A DNA stretch of 64,000 bases from Cryobacterium zongtaii (GTDB taxonomy: Bacteria; Actinomycetota; Actinomycetes; Actinomycetales; Microbacteriaceae), in assembly GCF_002909375.1 (NCBI RefSeq), contig NZ_PPXD01000026.1, forward strand, positions 372,001-436,000. Direction: 5' to 3'. Every line of letters begins with the position of its first letter. The stretch's first letter is position 1. Position numbers and translations under genes: made by a program. The notes beneath the pieces are model-generated. The model searched no databases. It was not told the DNA's origin and worked only from the letters and a program-made list of their open reading frames with translations. Shown piece by piece: positions 24,103-33,878 of this stretch.

Positions 24103-25173
24103 TCAGGCCTGAGCTTTCTGCCCGAATTCCCCGAGTAGTTGATTCAATTCCGCAGGGTTAGTCGAGTGCGGTGCCCGTGCGATTGGCATCTCAACGGCGA
24201 TGAGGTCCGACTGCGCCGGGGGCCGCCCGTGGCCGTCAAAGAGCGCAAGCTGCATGAGCCGATCAGCGTAGCCTTCGGTGCGTGGTGACTCGTACCAGGT
24301 GAACCCTGTGTAGCCAGGCTCCACTGCAAGGGGATCGAAGCGCCAGCGCTCGACCCGTGCCCTCGACTCGTTCTCAGCGGTCTGGTCTTGCCGCGCTGCC
24401 CGCTGCTTCTTCCGGCGAACGACGATGAGCGCGATGCCCAGCCCGAGGAACAGGGTCAGGGGTATGGCCTGCGGGATATTCGATCCCGCAGGCCCAGGAT
24501 TGATGGCCTCGCAATCGGCTTCGCTGAGGAGGGCATTGGATGGGTCATCGAGGGTCGCCAGACATTCTTCGTAGGTGAACCCGCCCGTGGCAGGCGCGGA
24601 ATCCGTGACGCTCAGCGCGAAAAGCTGACCCAGCAGGCCGAGCATGAACAAGCCGGCCACAGCGAAGCTCACTATGGAAGCAACTTTCAGACCGGATTGA
24701 CGCAGACTTGCCGGGCGCCGCATGAGACGCTGCTTCTCGTCATTGGGGATCTCGGCCTGGGCCTGCCCGATAGCCCGCGCCCAACCCTGCAGCCAGTGAG
24801 AATCACGATCGCGCAGTGTCTGCGCAAGCGCGAAGGCCGGCTCCCGCCAGGCCAGAAACGCGACCCCTTCGGGTGTCTGCCGCCAGCGCGCGAACTCATT
24901 CCACGTGATCTGCTCGGCCAGCTCATTCTGGCGCTCGGCCATGACGTGCTGCAGCGCAAGCTGCTCCTCCGCTGCCCGGGCCGCGCGAGCTGCCTGGAAT
25001 GCAGTTGCGGCCTGGAAACCTGCGCCGACCCACGCGCCGGACGCGGCGCTCCGTGCGGCCTGGCTCGTTGCGGCGTTGCTCTGAGCCGACTGCGCCGTCG
25101 AGCGCGCGGTGTCCTGTAGGTGACGTTAGCTGTTGTGCAGAGAGTTGCGGATGTCGCGGATGTCTTTGGCCAT
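24103..25173 (-). pseudogene. membrane protein gene interrupted by TAA at codon 16
   Basis: ATG 25173 with GGGGGA 8 bases upstream begins MAKDIRDIRNSLHNS and then reads TAA at 25128-25126. The same frame goes on as RHLQDTARSTAQSAQSNAATSQ through an Ala-rich helix to the long open part from 24942 to 24103. That part has 279 residues: Trp-rich WNEFARW and LQGWARAIGQAQ, two or three membrane helices near 90-115 and 165-180, and a cytoplasmic tail ending in LLGEFGQKAQA. No start codon with a ribosome site follows the TAA, so the gene is probably broken, or truncated from ATG 24942. Family unknown. Confidence 0.6.
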
Positions 25174-25369
25174 AGCTGTGTTCCCCCGTTGTCTGAGCCG
25201 GCGCCGGTGACGTGGCACAGTTGCCCGTGCCCTCCTCTGCCGACCTCCACCTCATCGGAGTGTAATGGCCGGACCAACCGGGCGACACCAGCCCTGGTCG
25301 GCGTCAATCTCCGACGGAATCTCCACCAAGGGCGATCAACGCGCGTTACCTCGTGAATGGCTGCGGCGG

Positions 25370-25747
25370 CTACGCCTCCTCGGCGTCGAACCGCTCCCGC
25401 GCCCGCTCCACCTCGGGCATGTTCTCGGTGGTCCAGCGCAGCAGCGCGTCAACGAGCTCGTTGAGCGTGTTGCCCACCGGCGCGATCCGGTACTCCACCG
25501 CTACCGGACGGGACTGCAGAACAACTCGCTCAATCATGCCGTTGCGCTCGAGCCGGCGCAGCGACGCGGTCAGTGACTTCTGTCCGATCGCCGGGATGGC
25601 TCGGCGCAACTCGTTGAACCGCAGGTCCTTCCCACACAGCACGTCGAGCACCTGCAGCGACCACTTATCGAGCACCTGGTCGAGCAGCTCGCGGTGCGGC
25701 GCATCCACCTGGAGAAGTTCGGATGCGGCCGGAGAGGTGTCATTCAC
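25370..25747 (-). CDS. HxlR family transcriptional regulator
   Basis: A 125-residue HxlR protein: LDQVLDKWSLQVLDVLCGKDLRFNELRRAI, IGQKSLTASLRRLERNGMIER and VEYRIAPVGNTLNELVDALLRW. The usual N-terminal Cys is absent; a single Cys lies in DVLCGKD. It is divergent from the RidA-like gene at 25829, with a long inverted repeat between them. Confidence 0.88.
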   Translation of the reverse strand: MNDTSPAASELLQVDAPHRELLDQVLDKWSLQVLDVLCGKDLRFNELRRAIPAIGQKSLTASLRRLERNGMIERVVLQSRPVAVEYRIAPVGNTLNELVDALLRWTTENMPEVERARERFDAEEA

Positions 25748-25750
25748 GAC

Positions 25751-25786
25751 ACCTAGTCTCGTTGAAGTTCCCTTCGTGCACTAGGT
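25751..25786. promoter_or_regulatory. inverted repeat between HxlR and RidA genes
   Basis: ACCTAGT (25751-25757) and ACTAGGT (25780-25786) are perfect inverted arms 22 bases apart. They sit directly in front of the HxlR start and about 42 bases before the RidA start, a likely HxlR operator. Inference. Confidence 0.5.
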
Positions 25787-25828
25787 AGACAGGAGATACC
25801 ACTTGAAAACCTCGACGAAAGCAGCCCT

Positions 25829-26242
25829 ATGAGCGTCCAGACCCTGTCCCCCGCCAACATGTTCCAGCCCGTCCCGTACCATCACGTCGCCATCGGCACT
25901 GGCACCCGACACGTACACGTCGCCGGTCAGATCTCCCGCGACGGCGACGCCAACCGCATCGCCACCGGCGACCTCACCGGGCAGGTCGCCCAGGTGCTGC
26001 GCAACACCGCGCTCGGCCTGGCCGGTGCCGGTGCGACCTTCGCGGATGTCGTGCGGCTGCGCTTCTTCCTCACCGACGCATCCGCACCAGGCCGGGTCGA
26101 GGACTTCATGGCCGGCATCGAACTGGTGGCCGACGAGCTGGGGCTGCCGCAGCCGCTGCCGCCGGTGTCCGTCATCGGCGTGGACTTCCTCTTCGAACCC
26201 GACGTGCTCGTCGAGCTCGAGGCGTACGCCGTTCTCGACTGA
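25829..26242 (+). CDS. RidA family protein
   Basis: A 137-residue RidA/YjgF/UK114 domain: VHVAGQISRDGDAN, QVLRNTALGLAGAGATFADVVRLRFFLTD and VSVIGVDFLFEPDVLVELEAYAVL. The Arg of VVRLRFF sits where canonical RidA holds its carboxylate-binding Arg in a later strand, so enamine/imine deaminase activity is not assured. It is likely regulated by the divergent HxlR protein, a common pairing with RidA-type detoxification genes. Confidence 0.88.
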   Translation: MSVQTLSPANMFQPVPYHHVAIGTGTRHVHVAGQISRDGDANRIATGDLTGQVAQVLRNTALGLAGAGATFADVVRLRFFLTDASAPGRVEDFMAGIELVADELGLPQPLPPVSVIGVDFLFEPDVLVELEAYAVLD

Positions 26243-26266
26243 GCGAGTGCGACGTTTCGCGGGTCA

Positions 26267-26308
26267 GGCGCCGTTGCGCACCAGGCGCGCCACCCGCGAA
26301 GCGGCGCT
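26267..26308. repeat. dispersed palindromic element, copy 3 (diverged)
   Basis: It has the same GGCGCGCC centre (26284-26291), the same outer GGCGCCG and GCGGCGC arms and the same TTTGCCCGCGCAAC tail as copy 2, but the TATGCGGG part is changed to TGCGCACC on one side and CGCGAAG on the other. It begins 25 bases after the RidA stop; the remaining space to 26489 has no supported gene. Confidence 0.6.
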
Positions 26309-26489
26309 TTGCCCGCGCAACTCGGAAGGCCGGCCGCGCGGCACCCACCCAGTCGGCGGGAACTGGCGTGCGATGCACCTACTGAACTCCCGAGAAGTCG
26401 CTTTTGAGCCCTCGGAGCGCCCCCCAACGGGCCGCAACTGTCACCTCGGCGGAAGCACTCTCGCGAGGTGACAGCTGGGACCGCTTTAC

Positions 26490-27011
26490 TCACCACCAGC
26501 GGAACCGGCGCGGCACCGCGCCGGCCAGTGTCGCCAGCCCGCCGAGGGCGCAGAGCGCACTGACGCCGGCGAGAACTCCATCGCCGGCTGGCCCGGTGAG
26601 CAGCAGGATACCGACGCCGAGCGCCACCACCCCGAGGGTCAGCCGCCACGCCAGGCGCACCCGGGGACTGGGCTCTCGTCGGGCGACGCCACTCCTGCTC
26701 GGCCAGCCGCTGCGGGGGCCGGGTGGGTTCGGGTTCTCCACCTCCGGGCCGTCGACGACCGCGGCGAACTCGTTGACCCACCGGCCGGTTCCCACCTCGG
26801 GGCAGTTCGCGTGCACGCTGTCCCTGATGGGCCCGAAGTCGGCCGGCGACCCCCGGTACATCGCGGCCGTGAGGCTCACGTCGGACTCGACGCGGCCATC
26901 CGCCCAGCAGGCGTCATACCGCACGCGGCGCACCGGCCGGCGACGCCACCGGGATTCACCGATGAATCCGGTGGCGCGCACGGCGACGGGATGGTCTGTG
27001 GTTGCAGGCAT
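26490..27011 (-). CDS. hypothetical protein with C-terminal membrane hairpin
   Basis: A 173-residue protein. A soluble N-terminal part rich in Arg/Trp (ATGFIGESRWRRRPVRRVRYDACWADGRVESDVS) is followed by a proline-rich link and two hydrophobic helices (about 122-143 and 148-165). The start at ATG 27011 is chosen because upstream residues look like noise. The family is not recognised. Confidence 0.55.
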   Translation of the reverse strand: MPATTDHPVAVRATGFIGESRWRRRPVRRVRYDACWADGRVESDVSLTAAMYRGSPADFGPIRDSVHANCPEVGTGRWVNEFAAVVDGPEVENPNPPGPRSGWPSRSGVARREPSPRVRLAWRLTLGVVALGVGILLLTGPAGDGVLAGVSALCALGGLATLAGAVPRRFRWW

Positions 27012-27174
27012 AAGTCGATGCTCACACACCCAGTCCGCAGCAGCGCCCGCCCACGCCACACCGCGGCGGTCGTGATTGTGGAGACCCCGCACCCCGCACC
27101 GGCGCTACACTTCGCGAGCCGGGCCGCGGATGCGAGGTACACCAGCCGCAGCGCGCCCCACGTACAACGGCCGA

Positions 27175-27203
27175 AGGGCGACCCCGCACCGCGGAGCCGC
27201 CCT
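27175..27203 (-). terminator. possible hairpin terminator after PTS operon
   Basis: AGGGCG pairs with CGCCCT and an inner CCGC with GCGG, beginning 20 bases after the IIC stop on the minus strand. It has no U-tract. Confidence 0.35.
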
Positions 27204-27222
27204 CTGGCGATGCAGAAAGAAG

Positions 27223-28749
27223 TTAAACGGCCTCGGCCGCCGCCTCCTTCTCCGCCTTGCGACGAGCCTTCTCGGCGTCGAGCACGGCCTTCTCGGCCGC
27301 CTTCTCCTCCGCAATCCAGACGTCACGCTTGGCCCCGGGCACCCAGCCCTTGTCCACAACGCGGATCTGGTAGACGATCGCGACGCTGACAAGCACCACG
27401 GCGATAAGGATCGCGAGAATCACTGCGAGGCCGCCGCCCACGCCGACGCTGACGCCCACGAGGGTGCCGAACCAACCGAAGTCGGCGTCACCGAAGGTGC
27501 TGTTGGCAAAGCCGAAGTCGCCGAGCACCAGCAGCAGAATGGCGGGCAGGATGGTGATGATCACGCCGTTGACGAAACCACCGATCATCGCGCCGAGGCG
27601 TCCGCCGGTCGCGTTGCCGTAGACACCGGCTCCACCACCGGTGAAGAAGTGCGGCACCATGCCGGGCAGGATCAGCGCGAGGCCGAAGACCGGGTTCAGC
27701 CAGACCGCCAGCACGCCGAGTGCGAGGAGGCCACCGGCGAAGGAGCTCAGGAAGCCGATCAGCACGGCGTTGGCGCCGAACGGGAACACGATCGGGATGT
27801 CGAGCGCCGGACGTGCGCCGGGGACGACCTTCTCAGCGATGCCCTGGAACGCGGGAACCAGTTCACCCAAGACGGTGCGCACACCATAGAGGATGATCGC
27901 GACGCCGACACCGAACTGCAGGGCCTGCGCGAAGGCGGCCATGATGAACGCACCCGCGTCAGCGGAGCCGAAGATGTCCAGGGCTTCCTGCAGCGGCAGG
28001 GCGATGAGGCCCCAGATGGCGAAGACCATGTAGATGAGCACCATCGACAGTGAGGTGGCGACCATCGAGTCGCGCAGGAACTTGAGGCCCTGCGGGAACT
28101 TGATGTCTTCGGTGGACTTGCTGCGACGGCCCACGGCCTGACCGGCGGCACCGGCGGCGATGTAGCCGAGGGTGCCGAAGTGGCCGATGGCGATGGTGTC
28201 GTTGCCGGTGATCTTCTTGGTCCACGGGTGCACGAACGCGGGCATGACCACCATGATCACGCCGAGCAGCAGCGCACCGATGAGAACGACGAGCCAGCTG
28301 GCCCCATTGCCGAAGCCGACGGAGAGCACCACGGTGAGCATGGTGGCCATGAAGACCATGTGGTGCCCGGTGAGGAACACGTACTTAAGAGGAGTGAACC
28401 TGGCCAGGACCAGCATCACCAGGAACCCGAGGGTGAGCACGTAGGCGCTCTGCGCACCGAACTCGTCCTGCGCGATCGCGGTGATGACCTCGTTGGTGGG
28501 GATGACGCCCTGTGCGCCGGTCACCGCGAGGATCAGGGTGCCCAGCGGGTCGAGGGAGCCCACTACGACGTTGGCGCCGGCACCGAGGATCAGGAAGCCG
28601 AGGGCCGCCTTGAGTGCGCCACCGATCACCTGCCCGGAGTTGCGCTTGAGCGCCATGAGCCCGATGGCGGTGATGATGCCGATCAGGTACGCAGGCACGT
28701 TGAGGATCTGCTGTCCGATGAAGTTCAGTACGACGACGAGCCACTCCAT
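27223..28749 (-). CDS. PTS transporter subunit IIC, ascorbate (UlaA/SgaT) type
   Basis: A 508-residue membrane permease. It has 10-12 helices and UlaA-type segments such as FIGQQILNVPAYLIGIITAIGLMALKRNSGQVIGGALKAALGFLI (given by its key motifs NVPAYLIG and KRNSGQVI), LTGHHMVFMA and GGGAGVYGNATGGRLGA. A Lys/Glu-rich coiled tail closes the protein. It works with the IIB and IIA genes just upstream on the same strand. The substrate class (L-ascorbate or another pentose-like sugar or acid) is from family only. Confidence 0.9.
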   Translation of the reverse strand: MEWLVVVLNFIGQQILNVPAYLIGIITAIGLMALKRNSGQVIGGALKAALGFLILGAGANVVVGSLDPLGTLILAVTGAQGVIPTNEVITAIAQDEFGAQSAYVLTLGFLVMLVLARFTPLKYVFLTGHHMVFMATMLTVVLSVGFGNGASWLVVLIGALLLGVIMVVMPAFVHPWTKKITGNDTIAIGHFGTLGYIAAGAAGQAVGRRSKSTEDIKFPQGLKFLRDSMVATSLSMVLIYMVFAIWGLIALPLQEALDIFGSADAGAFIMAAFAQALQFGVGVAIILYGVRTVLGELVPAFQGIAEKVVPGARPALDIPIVFPFGANAVLIGFLSSFAGGLLALGVLAVWLNPVFGLALILPGMVPHFFTGGGAGVYGNATGGRLGAMIGGFVNGVIITILPAILLLVLGDFGFANSTFGDADFGWFGTLVGVSVGVGGGLAVILAILIAVVLVSVAIVYQIRVVDKGWVPGAKRDVWIAEEKAAEKAVLDAEKARRKAEKEAAAEAV

Positions 28750-28791
28750 TGTGGGAGCTCCATATTCTGTGAGAAGGGAAGGTGAAGGGGA

Positions 28792-29064
28792 CTACTCGAC
28801 GGCGGCGGTGAGCTTCTCGGTGATCTCTTCGAGATCGAAGAAGTTCTTGATGATGATGACCTCGGCGGGCACATCGCCGAGCTCCTCGGCCAGCTCCTCC
28901 GAGGTGAGCACGATCTCGGCGGTCTGCGCGGCGCCGCGAGCCACACCCATGTCGGCGGCCTCAACATCCGCATCGATGCCGAGCTTGGCGAGAACCTTCT
29001 CGGCGTTCATTTTCAGGAGCACTGACGTTCCAATGCCCATTCCACAGACGGCGACGATCTTCAT
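28792..29064 (-). CDS. PTS transporter subunit IIB, ascorbate type
   Basis: A 90-residue IIB domain with the phosphocysteine loop CGMGIGTS at residues 7-14 (Cys7 is the expected phosphorylation site) and a Rossmann-like helix-strand pattern. Residues 57-61 (ELAEE) lie in an acidic helix. It lies 42 bases upstream of IIC and 58 bases downstream of IIA in one minus-strand operon. Confidence 0.9.
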   Translation of the reverse strand: MKIVAVCGMGIGTSVLLKMNAEKVLAKLGIDADVEAADMGVARGAAQTAEIVLTSEELAEELGDVPAEVIIIKNFFDLEEITEKLTAAVE

Positions 29065-29122
29065 GGGGTGCCTTTCGATTGGGTGAGACGAGAGAGTGAA
29101 AAGGGGATGCGTGGGGGCCGCG

Positions 29123-29584
29123 TTACGCAGCAGCGGCGGCGAGTTCGCCGAGCACGGCGCGCACCTCGTCGGAGGAGGTGGCGGTGCGCAGCCGTTCCAT
29201 GGCCGGCCCGTCAGAGAGCACCCCGGCCAGGGCTCGCATCACCTGGAGGTGAGCGTCGTGGTCAACGGCGGCCAGGCCGATCACGACGGTGACCGGGTCG
29301 TTGGCCTTGTTGCCGAATTCCACCGGGGTGGCCAGGCTCACCCAGCTGAGTCCGCCGGTGAGCACCGCGGGCGACGGCCGGGAGTGCGCCAGGGCAATGC
29401 CCGGGGCGATGACGATGTAGGGGCCGTGCTTCTCGACGGCGTCGATCATCTCGTCGGTGTAGGCAGCCGTGGTGGCACCACCGGAGACCAGACCCGCGCC
29501 CGCCAGACGAATCGCGTCGCGCCAGTCGGAGGCATCCGCCTGGGTCTGAATCGACGACAGCGCTTCGGCGAGGTTGAATGCCAC
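29123..29584 (-). CDS. PTS transporter subunit IIA, mannitol/fructose-ascorbate type
   Basis: A 153-residue IIA domain: the active-site His is H67 in APGIALAHSRPSP, preceded by YTDEMIDAVEKHGPYIVIAPGIAL. It carries phosphate from HPr to IIB. It is the first PTS gene downstream of the ROK regulator on the same strand, with 139 bases between them that contain the operator-like TTTGTCTACAAG. Confidence 0.9.
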   Translation of the reverse strand: MAFNLAEALSSIQTQADASDWRDAIRLAGAGLVSGGATTAAYTDEMIDAVEKHGPYIVIAPGIALAHSRPSPAVLTGGLSWVSLATPVEFGNKANDPVTVVIGLAAVDHDAHLQVMRALAGVLSDGPAMERLRTATSSDEVRAVLGELAAAAA

Positions 29585-29662
29585 GGGTGAACTCCTTTGT
29601 TGGGTGCGAGCCGTCTCAACCTGCGAGAGCGACTGGGATGACTGTATAAGCCTAGGCGACCT

Positions 29663-29674
29663 TTTGTCTACAAG
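29663..29674. promoter_or_regulatory. ROK operator candidate in front of PTS genes
   Basis: TTTGTCTACAAG shares the form TTTGTnTACnAA with the site at 30974-30987 in front of the transketolase gene. A shared repressor site for both arms of the cluster is inferred. Confidence 0.4.
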
Positions 29675-29723
29675 TGCACCAAAGTTTATTGAGATGCCGT
29701 CATCGACCCTCGGGAATCAGTAC

Positions 29724-30899
29724 CTACGCGCGGAGCGACACGCCGCTGCCGCCGGCGCGGGTGAGCCGGCTGATGCGGTCGGCCTCGAACAGGGCGTCCT
29801 GCGCGATGAGAGAGGCCCCGGTGACCCCGGCAATGTGTCCGAGCCGGGTTTTCTCCACGACCAGGCCCTGCAGAGCGAAGTCCCGGGCGCCGGCGAAGAT
29901 GGCCTCCCGGATGGGCCCGAGGAACGGCTCGCCGGCCTGAGCCAGGTTGCCGCCGATCACCACGGCCTGCGGGTTGAGCAGCCCCACCACGTGGGCCAGG
30001 CTCCGCCCGATGGCGGTGCCGGTCTCGCCGAGCAGCCGCAGCACCTCGGCGTCGCCGGCCAGCGCGAGTCCCACGATGTCGTTGCTGGTGCGCACGCTCC
30101 GGCCCTGGGCCAGCAGCTCCTGGCGCATCACCGCGCCGCTGGCGATCGTCTCGAGGCGCTGCATCCGTGCGCCGCCGGCGCCCACCGCGCTCAGGTCGCC
30201 GGCCCCCCCGCGCGAGCCGTGGTAAATCGAGCCGTCGAGCACAAACGCGAGCCCCACGCCGATGCCGGCCTTGAGCACCGCCACGTCACGGTAGGAGCTC
30301 CACGCGCGCCGCACCTCGGCGAGCGCCATGATGTTCACGTCGCGGTCTACCGCGAACACGGCGTGTTCGTAGCGGCCGGCGAAGTAGTCCTTCACCAGCA
30401 CGCCCTCCCACTGGGCGTAGACCTGCGGGGTGGCGAGCCTGCCGGTGACGAAGTCGACCGGGCCGGGCACGCCCACGCCGATACCCACCACGTCGGCGCG
30501 GGTCTTGCCGAGCCTGTCGAGCATGTGGTCGAAGACCTGGCCGGCCCACTCGAAGATCTCTGCCGGGCCCTCGCTCAGCCCGATGTCGGCCTCGTCCTCG
30601 CTGAGGATGGTGGAGACCAGGTCGGTGATGGCCAGGCGGGTGTGCGAGCCGCCGATGTCCACGGCCAGCAGCAGCCCGGCATTCGGGTTCACCGCGAACT
30701 CCTCCGGCGGGCGGCCGCCGCGGGAATCGAGCTGCCCCACGCTCACCACGATCTCGGCGAGCAACAACTCGTCGAGCCGCCGGGCCAGGGTGATGCGCGA
30801 CCAGCCGAGCTGGTCGATCAGGTCGCTGCGGGTGGTGGCTCGGCCGGAGCGGATCAAGCCCAGCACCACACCCGAACCGGTGGAGAGAGTGTGCGCCAT
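29724..30899 (-). CDS. ROK family transcriptional regulator (NagC/XylR type)
   Basis: A 391-residue protein. The N-terminal winged helix (about residues 10-60: GLIRSGRATTRSDLIDQLGWSRITLARRLDEL) is followed by a ROK sugar-kinase fold with the phosphate-binding motif VDIGGSHTRLAI (about 95-106) and GIGVGVPGPVD. The ROK zinc motif CxCGxxGC is not seen, which suggests the domain senses a ligand and is not an active kinase. It lies between the PTS genes and the divergent tkt-deoC operon and probably represses both. Confidence 0.88.
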   Translation of the reverse strand: MAHTLSTGSGVVLGLIRSGRATTRSDLIDQLGWSRITLARRLDELLLAEIVVSVGQLDSRGGRPPEEFAVNPNAGLLLAVDIGGSHTRLAITDLVSTILSEDEADIGLSEGPAEIFEWAGQVFDHMLDRLGKTRADVVGIGVGVPGPVDFVTGRLATPQVYAQWEGVLVKDYFAGRYEHAVFAVDRDVNIMALAEVRRAWSSYRDVAVLKAGIGVGLAFVLDGSIYHGSRGGAGDLSAVGAGGARMQRLETIASGAVMRQELLAQGRSVRTSNDIVGLALAGDAEVLRLLGETGTAIGRSLAHVVGLLNPQAVVIGGNLAQAGEPFLGPIREAIFAGARDFALQGLVVEKTRLGHIAGVTGASLIAQDALFEADRISRLTRAGGSGVSLRA

Positions 30900-30973
30900 C
30901 GAATTCCCGTTCCTTCCGAAGAACCGGACTGCGCGCTGACACGGCAGCCAAACCCCTTGTTGACTTAAGTACA

Positions 30974-30987
30974 TTTGTATACCAAAG
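30974..30987. promoter_or_regulatory. ROK operator candidate in front of tkt
   Basis: TTTGTATACCAAAG contains TTTG and CAAA as inverted arms around TATAC and matches the TTTGTnTACnAA form at 29663. It lies 8 bases before the tkt ATG in the divergent intergenic region. Confidence 0.45.
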
Positions 30988-30995
30988 TGTCTCGC

Positions 30996-33083
30996 ATGGC
31001 TACCGAAACGAAGAAATCCCCGTCAACGACGACGCACACCGAGCTCGACGCCCGAGCCGTGGCGAGCGCCCAAGCCTTGGCCGCCCACGTGGTACAGGCT
31101 AAAGGTCACGGACACGGCGGCACCGCCATGGCATTGGCACCAGTGTCCCACGTGTTGTTCTCCCGGGTCCTGCGCCACTCCCCCGCCCAGCCCGACTGGC
31201 CCGCCCGAGACCGGTTCGTTCTTTCCGCCGGTCACGCCAGTCTTTTGCTCTACACCCAGCTGTTCCTCACCGGCTACGGGCTCACCCTCGACGACCTCGC
31301 CAAGAGCCGCACCCTGGGCTCCAGGACCCCCGGCCACCCCGAGGTGCACCACACCGTGGGCGTGGAGATGAGCACCGGCCCGCTCGGCCAGGGCGTCGCA
31401 TCCGCCGTGGGCATGGCCATGGCCGCCCGGCACGAGAGCGCCGTGTTCACCCCCGGCTCCGCCCTGCTCGACCACACCACATGGGTGCTCGCCGGCGACG
31501 GCTGCTTGCAGGAGGGCGTCTCCGGTGAGGCGTCGAGCCTGGCCGGCACCCTCGGCCTCGACAACCTGGTGCTGATCTGGGACGACAACGGCATCACCAT
31601 CGACTCCAACACCGACGCGACCTTCGCCGAAGACGTGCGCGCCCGGTACCGAGCCTACGGATGGCGGGTGCTCGAGATCGACACCCCCAACGACCTCGAC
31701 GCCCTCGAGGCCACCCTGCGCGAGGCCGCCGAGCGCACCGGCAAGCCCACCCTGGTGGCCCTCCGCACCGTCATCGGCGCCCCCTCCGCCAAGTTCGGCG
31801 GCACCTCCGCCGCGCACTCCGGCGGCTTCGGCGCCGACGAACTCGCGCTCGTGAAGACCACCCTGGGCTTCGCGCCCGACGCCCCGCTGAACGACCTCGT
31901 GGCCCCCGACACCCTCGAGCACACCCGCGAGGCGCTGGCCCGCGGCGAGAGGATGCATACCGCCTGGGAGGCCGACCTCGCCGCCTGGGCCACCCGCGAG
32001 CCCGAGGCTGCAGCGCGCTGGCGGGCCTTCCGTGGTGGCGAATTCAGCACCGCCGCCCTCGACACCGTGAAGCTCGGCGAGCCCGGCGACCAGATCGCCA
32101 CCCGCAAGACCAACGGCGCCGTGCTGCGCGCCCTGCAGGGCCAGGCCCCGCTCTGGGGCGGCTCCGCCGACCTGGCCGGCTCCACCACCGTGGAGGTCGA
32201 CGGCGACCGGTTCTCCGCCGCCAACCCGGCCGGCGAGTTCATCCGGTTCGGCATCCGCGAGCACGCCATGGCCGCCATCCTCAGCGGCATCGCCCTGCAG
32301 GGCCCGTGGCGCCCGTTCGCCTCCACCTACCTGGTGTTCAGCGACTACATGCGCCCGAGCATCCGCCTGGCCGCCCTGATGGGACTCGGCACCGTCTACG
32401 TGTACACCCACGACTCCGTGGCCGTCGGCGAAGACGGCCCCACCCACCAGCCGGTCGAGCAGATCGCGTCACTCCGCACCGTGCCCGGGCTCGACGTGGT
32501 GCGCCCCGCCGACTCCGTGGAGGTCGTCGCCGCCTGGCAGCGCATCCTCGCCTCCCCCGACCGCCCGGTCGCGCTCATCCTCAGTCGGCAAGACCTGCCC
32601 GTGCTGGCCAGCACCGACACCACCGTCGCCGGGGTGACCGCCGGCGGCTACGTGCGATGGCAGCACAGCGATGGAGCCGACCTGGCGATCCTGGCTACCG
32701 GCAGCGAGGTGCACCTGGCCATCGAGGCCGCCACCCACCTCGCCTCGGTCGGCATCAGCGCCCGCGTGGTCTCGATGCCCTGCGTCGAGTGGTTCGCCGA
32801 GCAGAGCGCCGACTACCGCGAGCAGGTGCTGCCCGCCGCCGTGCGCGCCCGGGTGGCCGTGGAGGCCGGCCGCGGCGACGCCTGGTACCGCTGGGTGGGC
32901 CTCGACGGCCAAGTGGTCTCGGTCGAAGAGTTCGGCGAATCGGGCAGAGGCCCCGAGGTGCTCCGCCTGCGCGGCATCCACCTCGACGCCGTCATCGCCG
33001 CCGCCCACGCCACCCTCGCAGGCACCCCTGCTGGCCCGCACGGCACCCCCGAACTCATCACCAACTCAGGACTGATGTCATGA
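30996..33083 (+). CDS. tkt: transketolase
   Basis: A 695-residue, full-length transketolase. The ThDP-binding motif GDG...DDNG ([12 protein letters not shown] to [11 protein letters not shown], about residues 165-200), the Pyr domain with [13 protein letters not shown] (about 415) and the C-terminal domain with [14 protein letters not shown] are present. It moves two-carbon units between ketoses and aldoses in the pentose phosphate pathway. Its position before deoC and opposite a PTS operon suggests a dedicated catabolic copy and not the housekeeping one. The start at 30996 (MATETKK) is preferred over the frame opening at 30975, which lies within the operator. Confidence 0.9.
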   Translation: MATETKKSPSTTTHTELDARAVASAQALAAHVVQAKGHGHGGTAMALAPVSHVLFSRVLRHSPAQPDWPARDRFVLSAGHASLLLYTQLFLTGYGLTLDDLAKSRTLGSRTPGHPEVHHTVGVEMSTGPLGQGVASAVGMAMAARHESAVFTPGSALLDHTTWVLAGDGCLQEGVSGEASSLAGTLGLDNLVLIWDDNGITIDSNTDATFAEDVRARYRAYGWRVLEIDTPNDLDALEATLREAAERTGKPTLVALRTVIGAPSAKFGGTSAAHSGGFGADELALVKTTLGFAPDAPLNDLVAPDTLEHTREALARGERMHTAWEADLAAWATREPEAAARWRAFRGGEFSTAALDTVKLGEPGDQIATRKTNGAVLRALQGQAPLWGGSADLAGSTTVEVDGDRFSAANPAGEFIRFGIREHAMAAILSGIALQGPWRPFASTYLVFSDYMRPSIRLAALMGLGTVYVYTHDSVAVGEDGPTHQPVEQIASLRTVPGLDVVRPADSVEVVAAWQRILASPDRPVALILSRQDLPVLASTDTTVAGVTAGGYVRWQHSDGADLAILATGSEVHLAIEAATHLASVGISARVVSMPCVEWFAEQSADYREQVLPAAVRARVAVEAGRGDAWYRWVGLDGQVVSVEEFGESGRGPEVLRLRGIHLDAVIAAAHATLAGTPAGPHGTPELITNSGLMS

Positions 33084-33766
33084 CCAACCTCTCCCCCGAC
33101 GCCGCCAGCGTCGCCCGTATGATCGACCACACCCTGCTCAAGCCCGAGGCCACCGCCGCCGATGTGACCGCCCTCATCGCCGAGGCCATCGAACTCGGCA
33201 CCTACTCGGTCTGCGTCTCCCCCTCGATGCTGCCGCTCACCATCCCCGCCGGCGCCGACCTCAAGGTCGCCGTCGTCTGCGGCTTCCCCAGCGGCAAGCA
33301 CCACAGCAGCATCAAGGCCACCGAGGCCGCCCTCGCCATCGCCCAGGGCGCCGACGAGATCGACATGGTCATCGACATCGGCGCGGCCAAGGCCGGCCGC
33401 TTCGCCGACGTGCAGTCCGACATCGCCGCGGTGCGCGTCAGCATCCCGGCCCCGAAGGTGCTCAAGGTGATCATCGAATTCGCGGCGCTGACGGATGCCG
33501 AGATCGTCGCCATCTGCGAAGCCGCCGTGGCCGCCGGTGCCGACTTCGTCAAAACCTCCACCGGCTTCCACCCGAGCGGTGGTGCAACCGCGCATGCCGT
33601 GCGCCTGATGAAGCAGACCGTTGGCCGCCGGGCTCAGGTAAAGGCGTCGGGCGGCGTTCGTACCTTCGATGACGCGCGCTCAATGATTGAAGCCGGTGCG
33701 ACACGCCTAGGCATCTCGGGCAGCGCCGCGCTCCTCGCCGGCAAAGCCCCGGGCGGCACCTATTAG
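33080..33766 (+). CDS. deoC: deoxyribose-phosphate aldolase
   Basis: A 228-residue class I aldolase: [35 protein letters not shown], the Schiff-base Lys in [17 protein letters not shown] (about residue 158) and the second Lys in [13 protein letters not shown]. It cleaves 2-deoxyribose 5-phosphate to acetaldehyde and glyceraldehyde 3-phosphate. The ATG overlaps the tkt stop as ATGA, so the two are coupled. A degraded second copy of the part around the active site lies at 39487-39715. Confidence 0.92.
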   Translation: MTNLSPDAASVARMIDHTLLKPEATAADVTALIAEAIELGTYSVCVSPSMLPLTIPAGADLKVAVVCGFPSGKHHSSIKATEAALAIAQGADEIDMVIDIGAAKAGRFADVQSDIAAVRVSIPAPKVLKVIIEFAALTDAEIVAICEAAVAAGADFVKTSTGFHPSGGATAHAVRLMKQTVGRRAQVKASGGVRTFDDARSMIEAGATRLGISGSAALLAGKAPGGTY

Positions 33767-33878
33767 GCGACGTCGATCACCTGGCAAGGGCCTGCCTGAC
33801 AAGTTCGGTGGGACGGCCAAGTGGTCACCGCCAGGAGTTAGTCGACTCCGGCAGCTGCCCTGAGGCGCTACGAGCATT

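Noticed and set aside
21660-25360. Short similarity ATCAACGCGC-TACC at about 21664 and 25338
   Set aside because: Only about 15 bases match and there is no structure around them; treated as chance.
30957-30983. TTGACT and TATACC as a promoter in front of tkt
   Set aside because: The spacing is only 12 bases, too short for a normal sigma-A promoter; the second part is better read as the operator.
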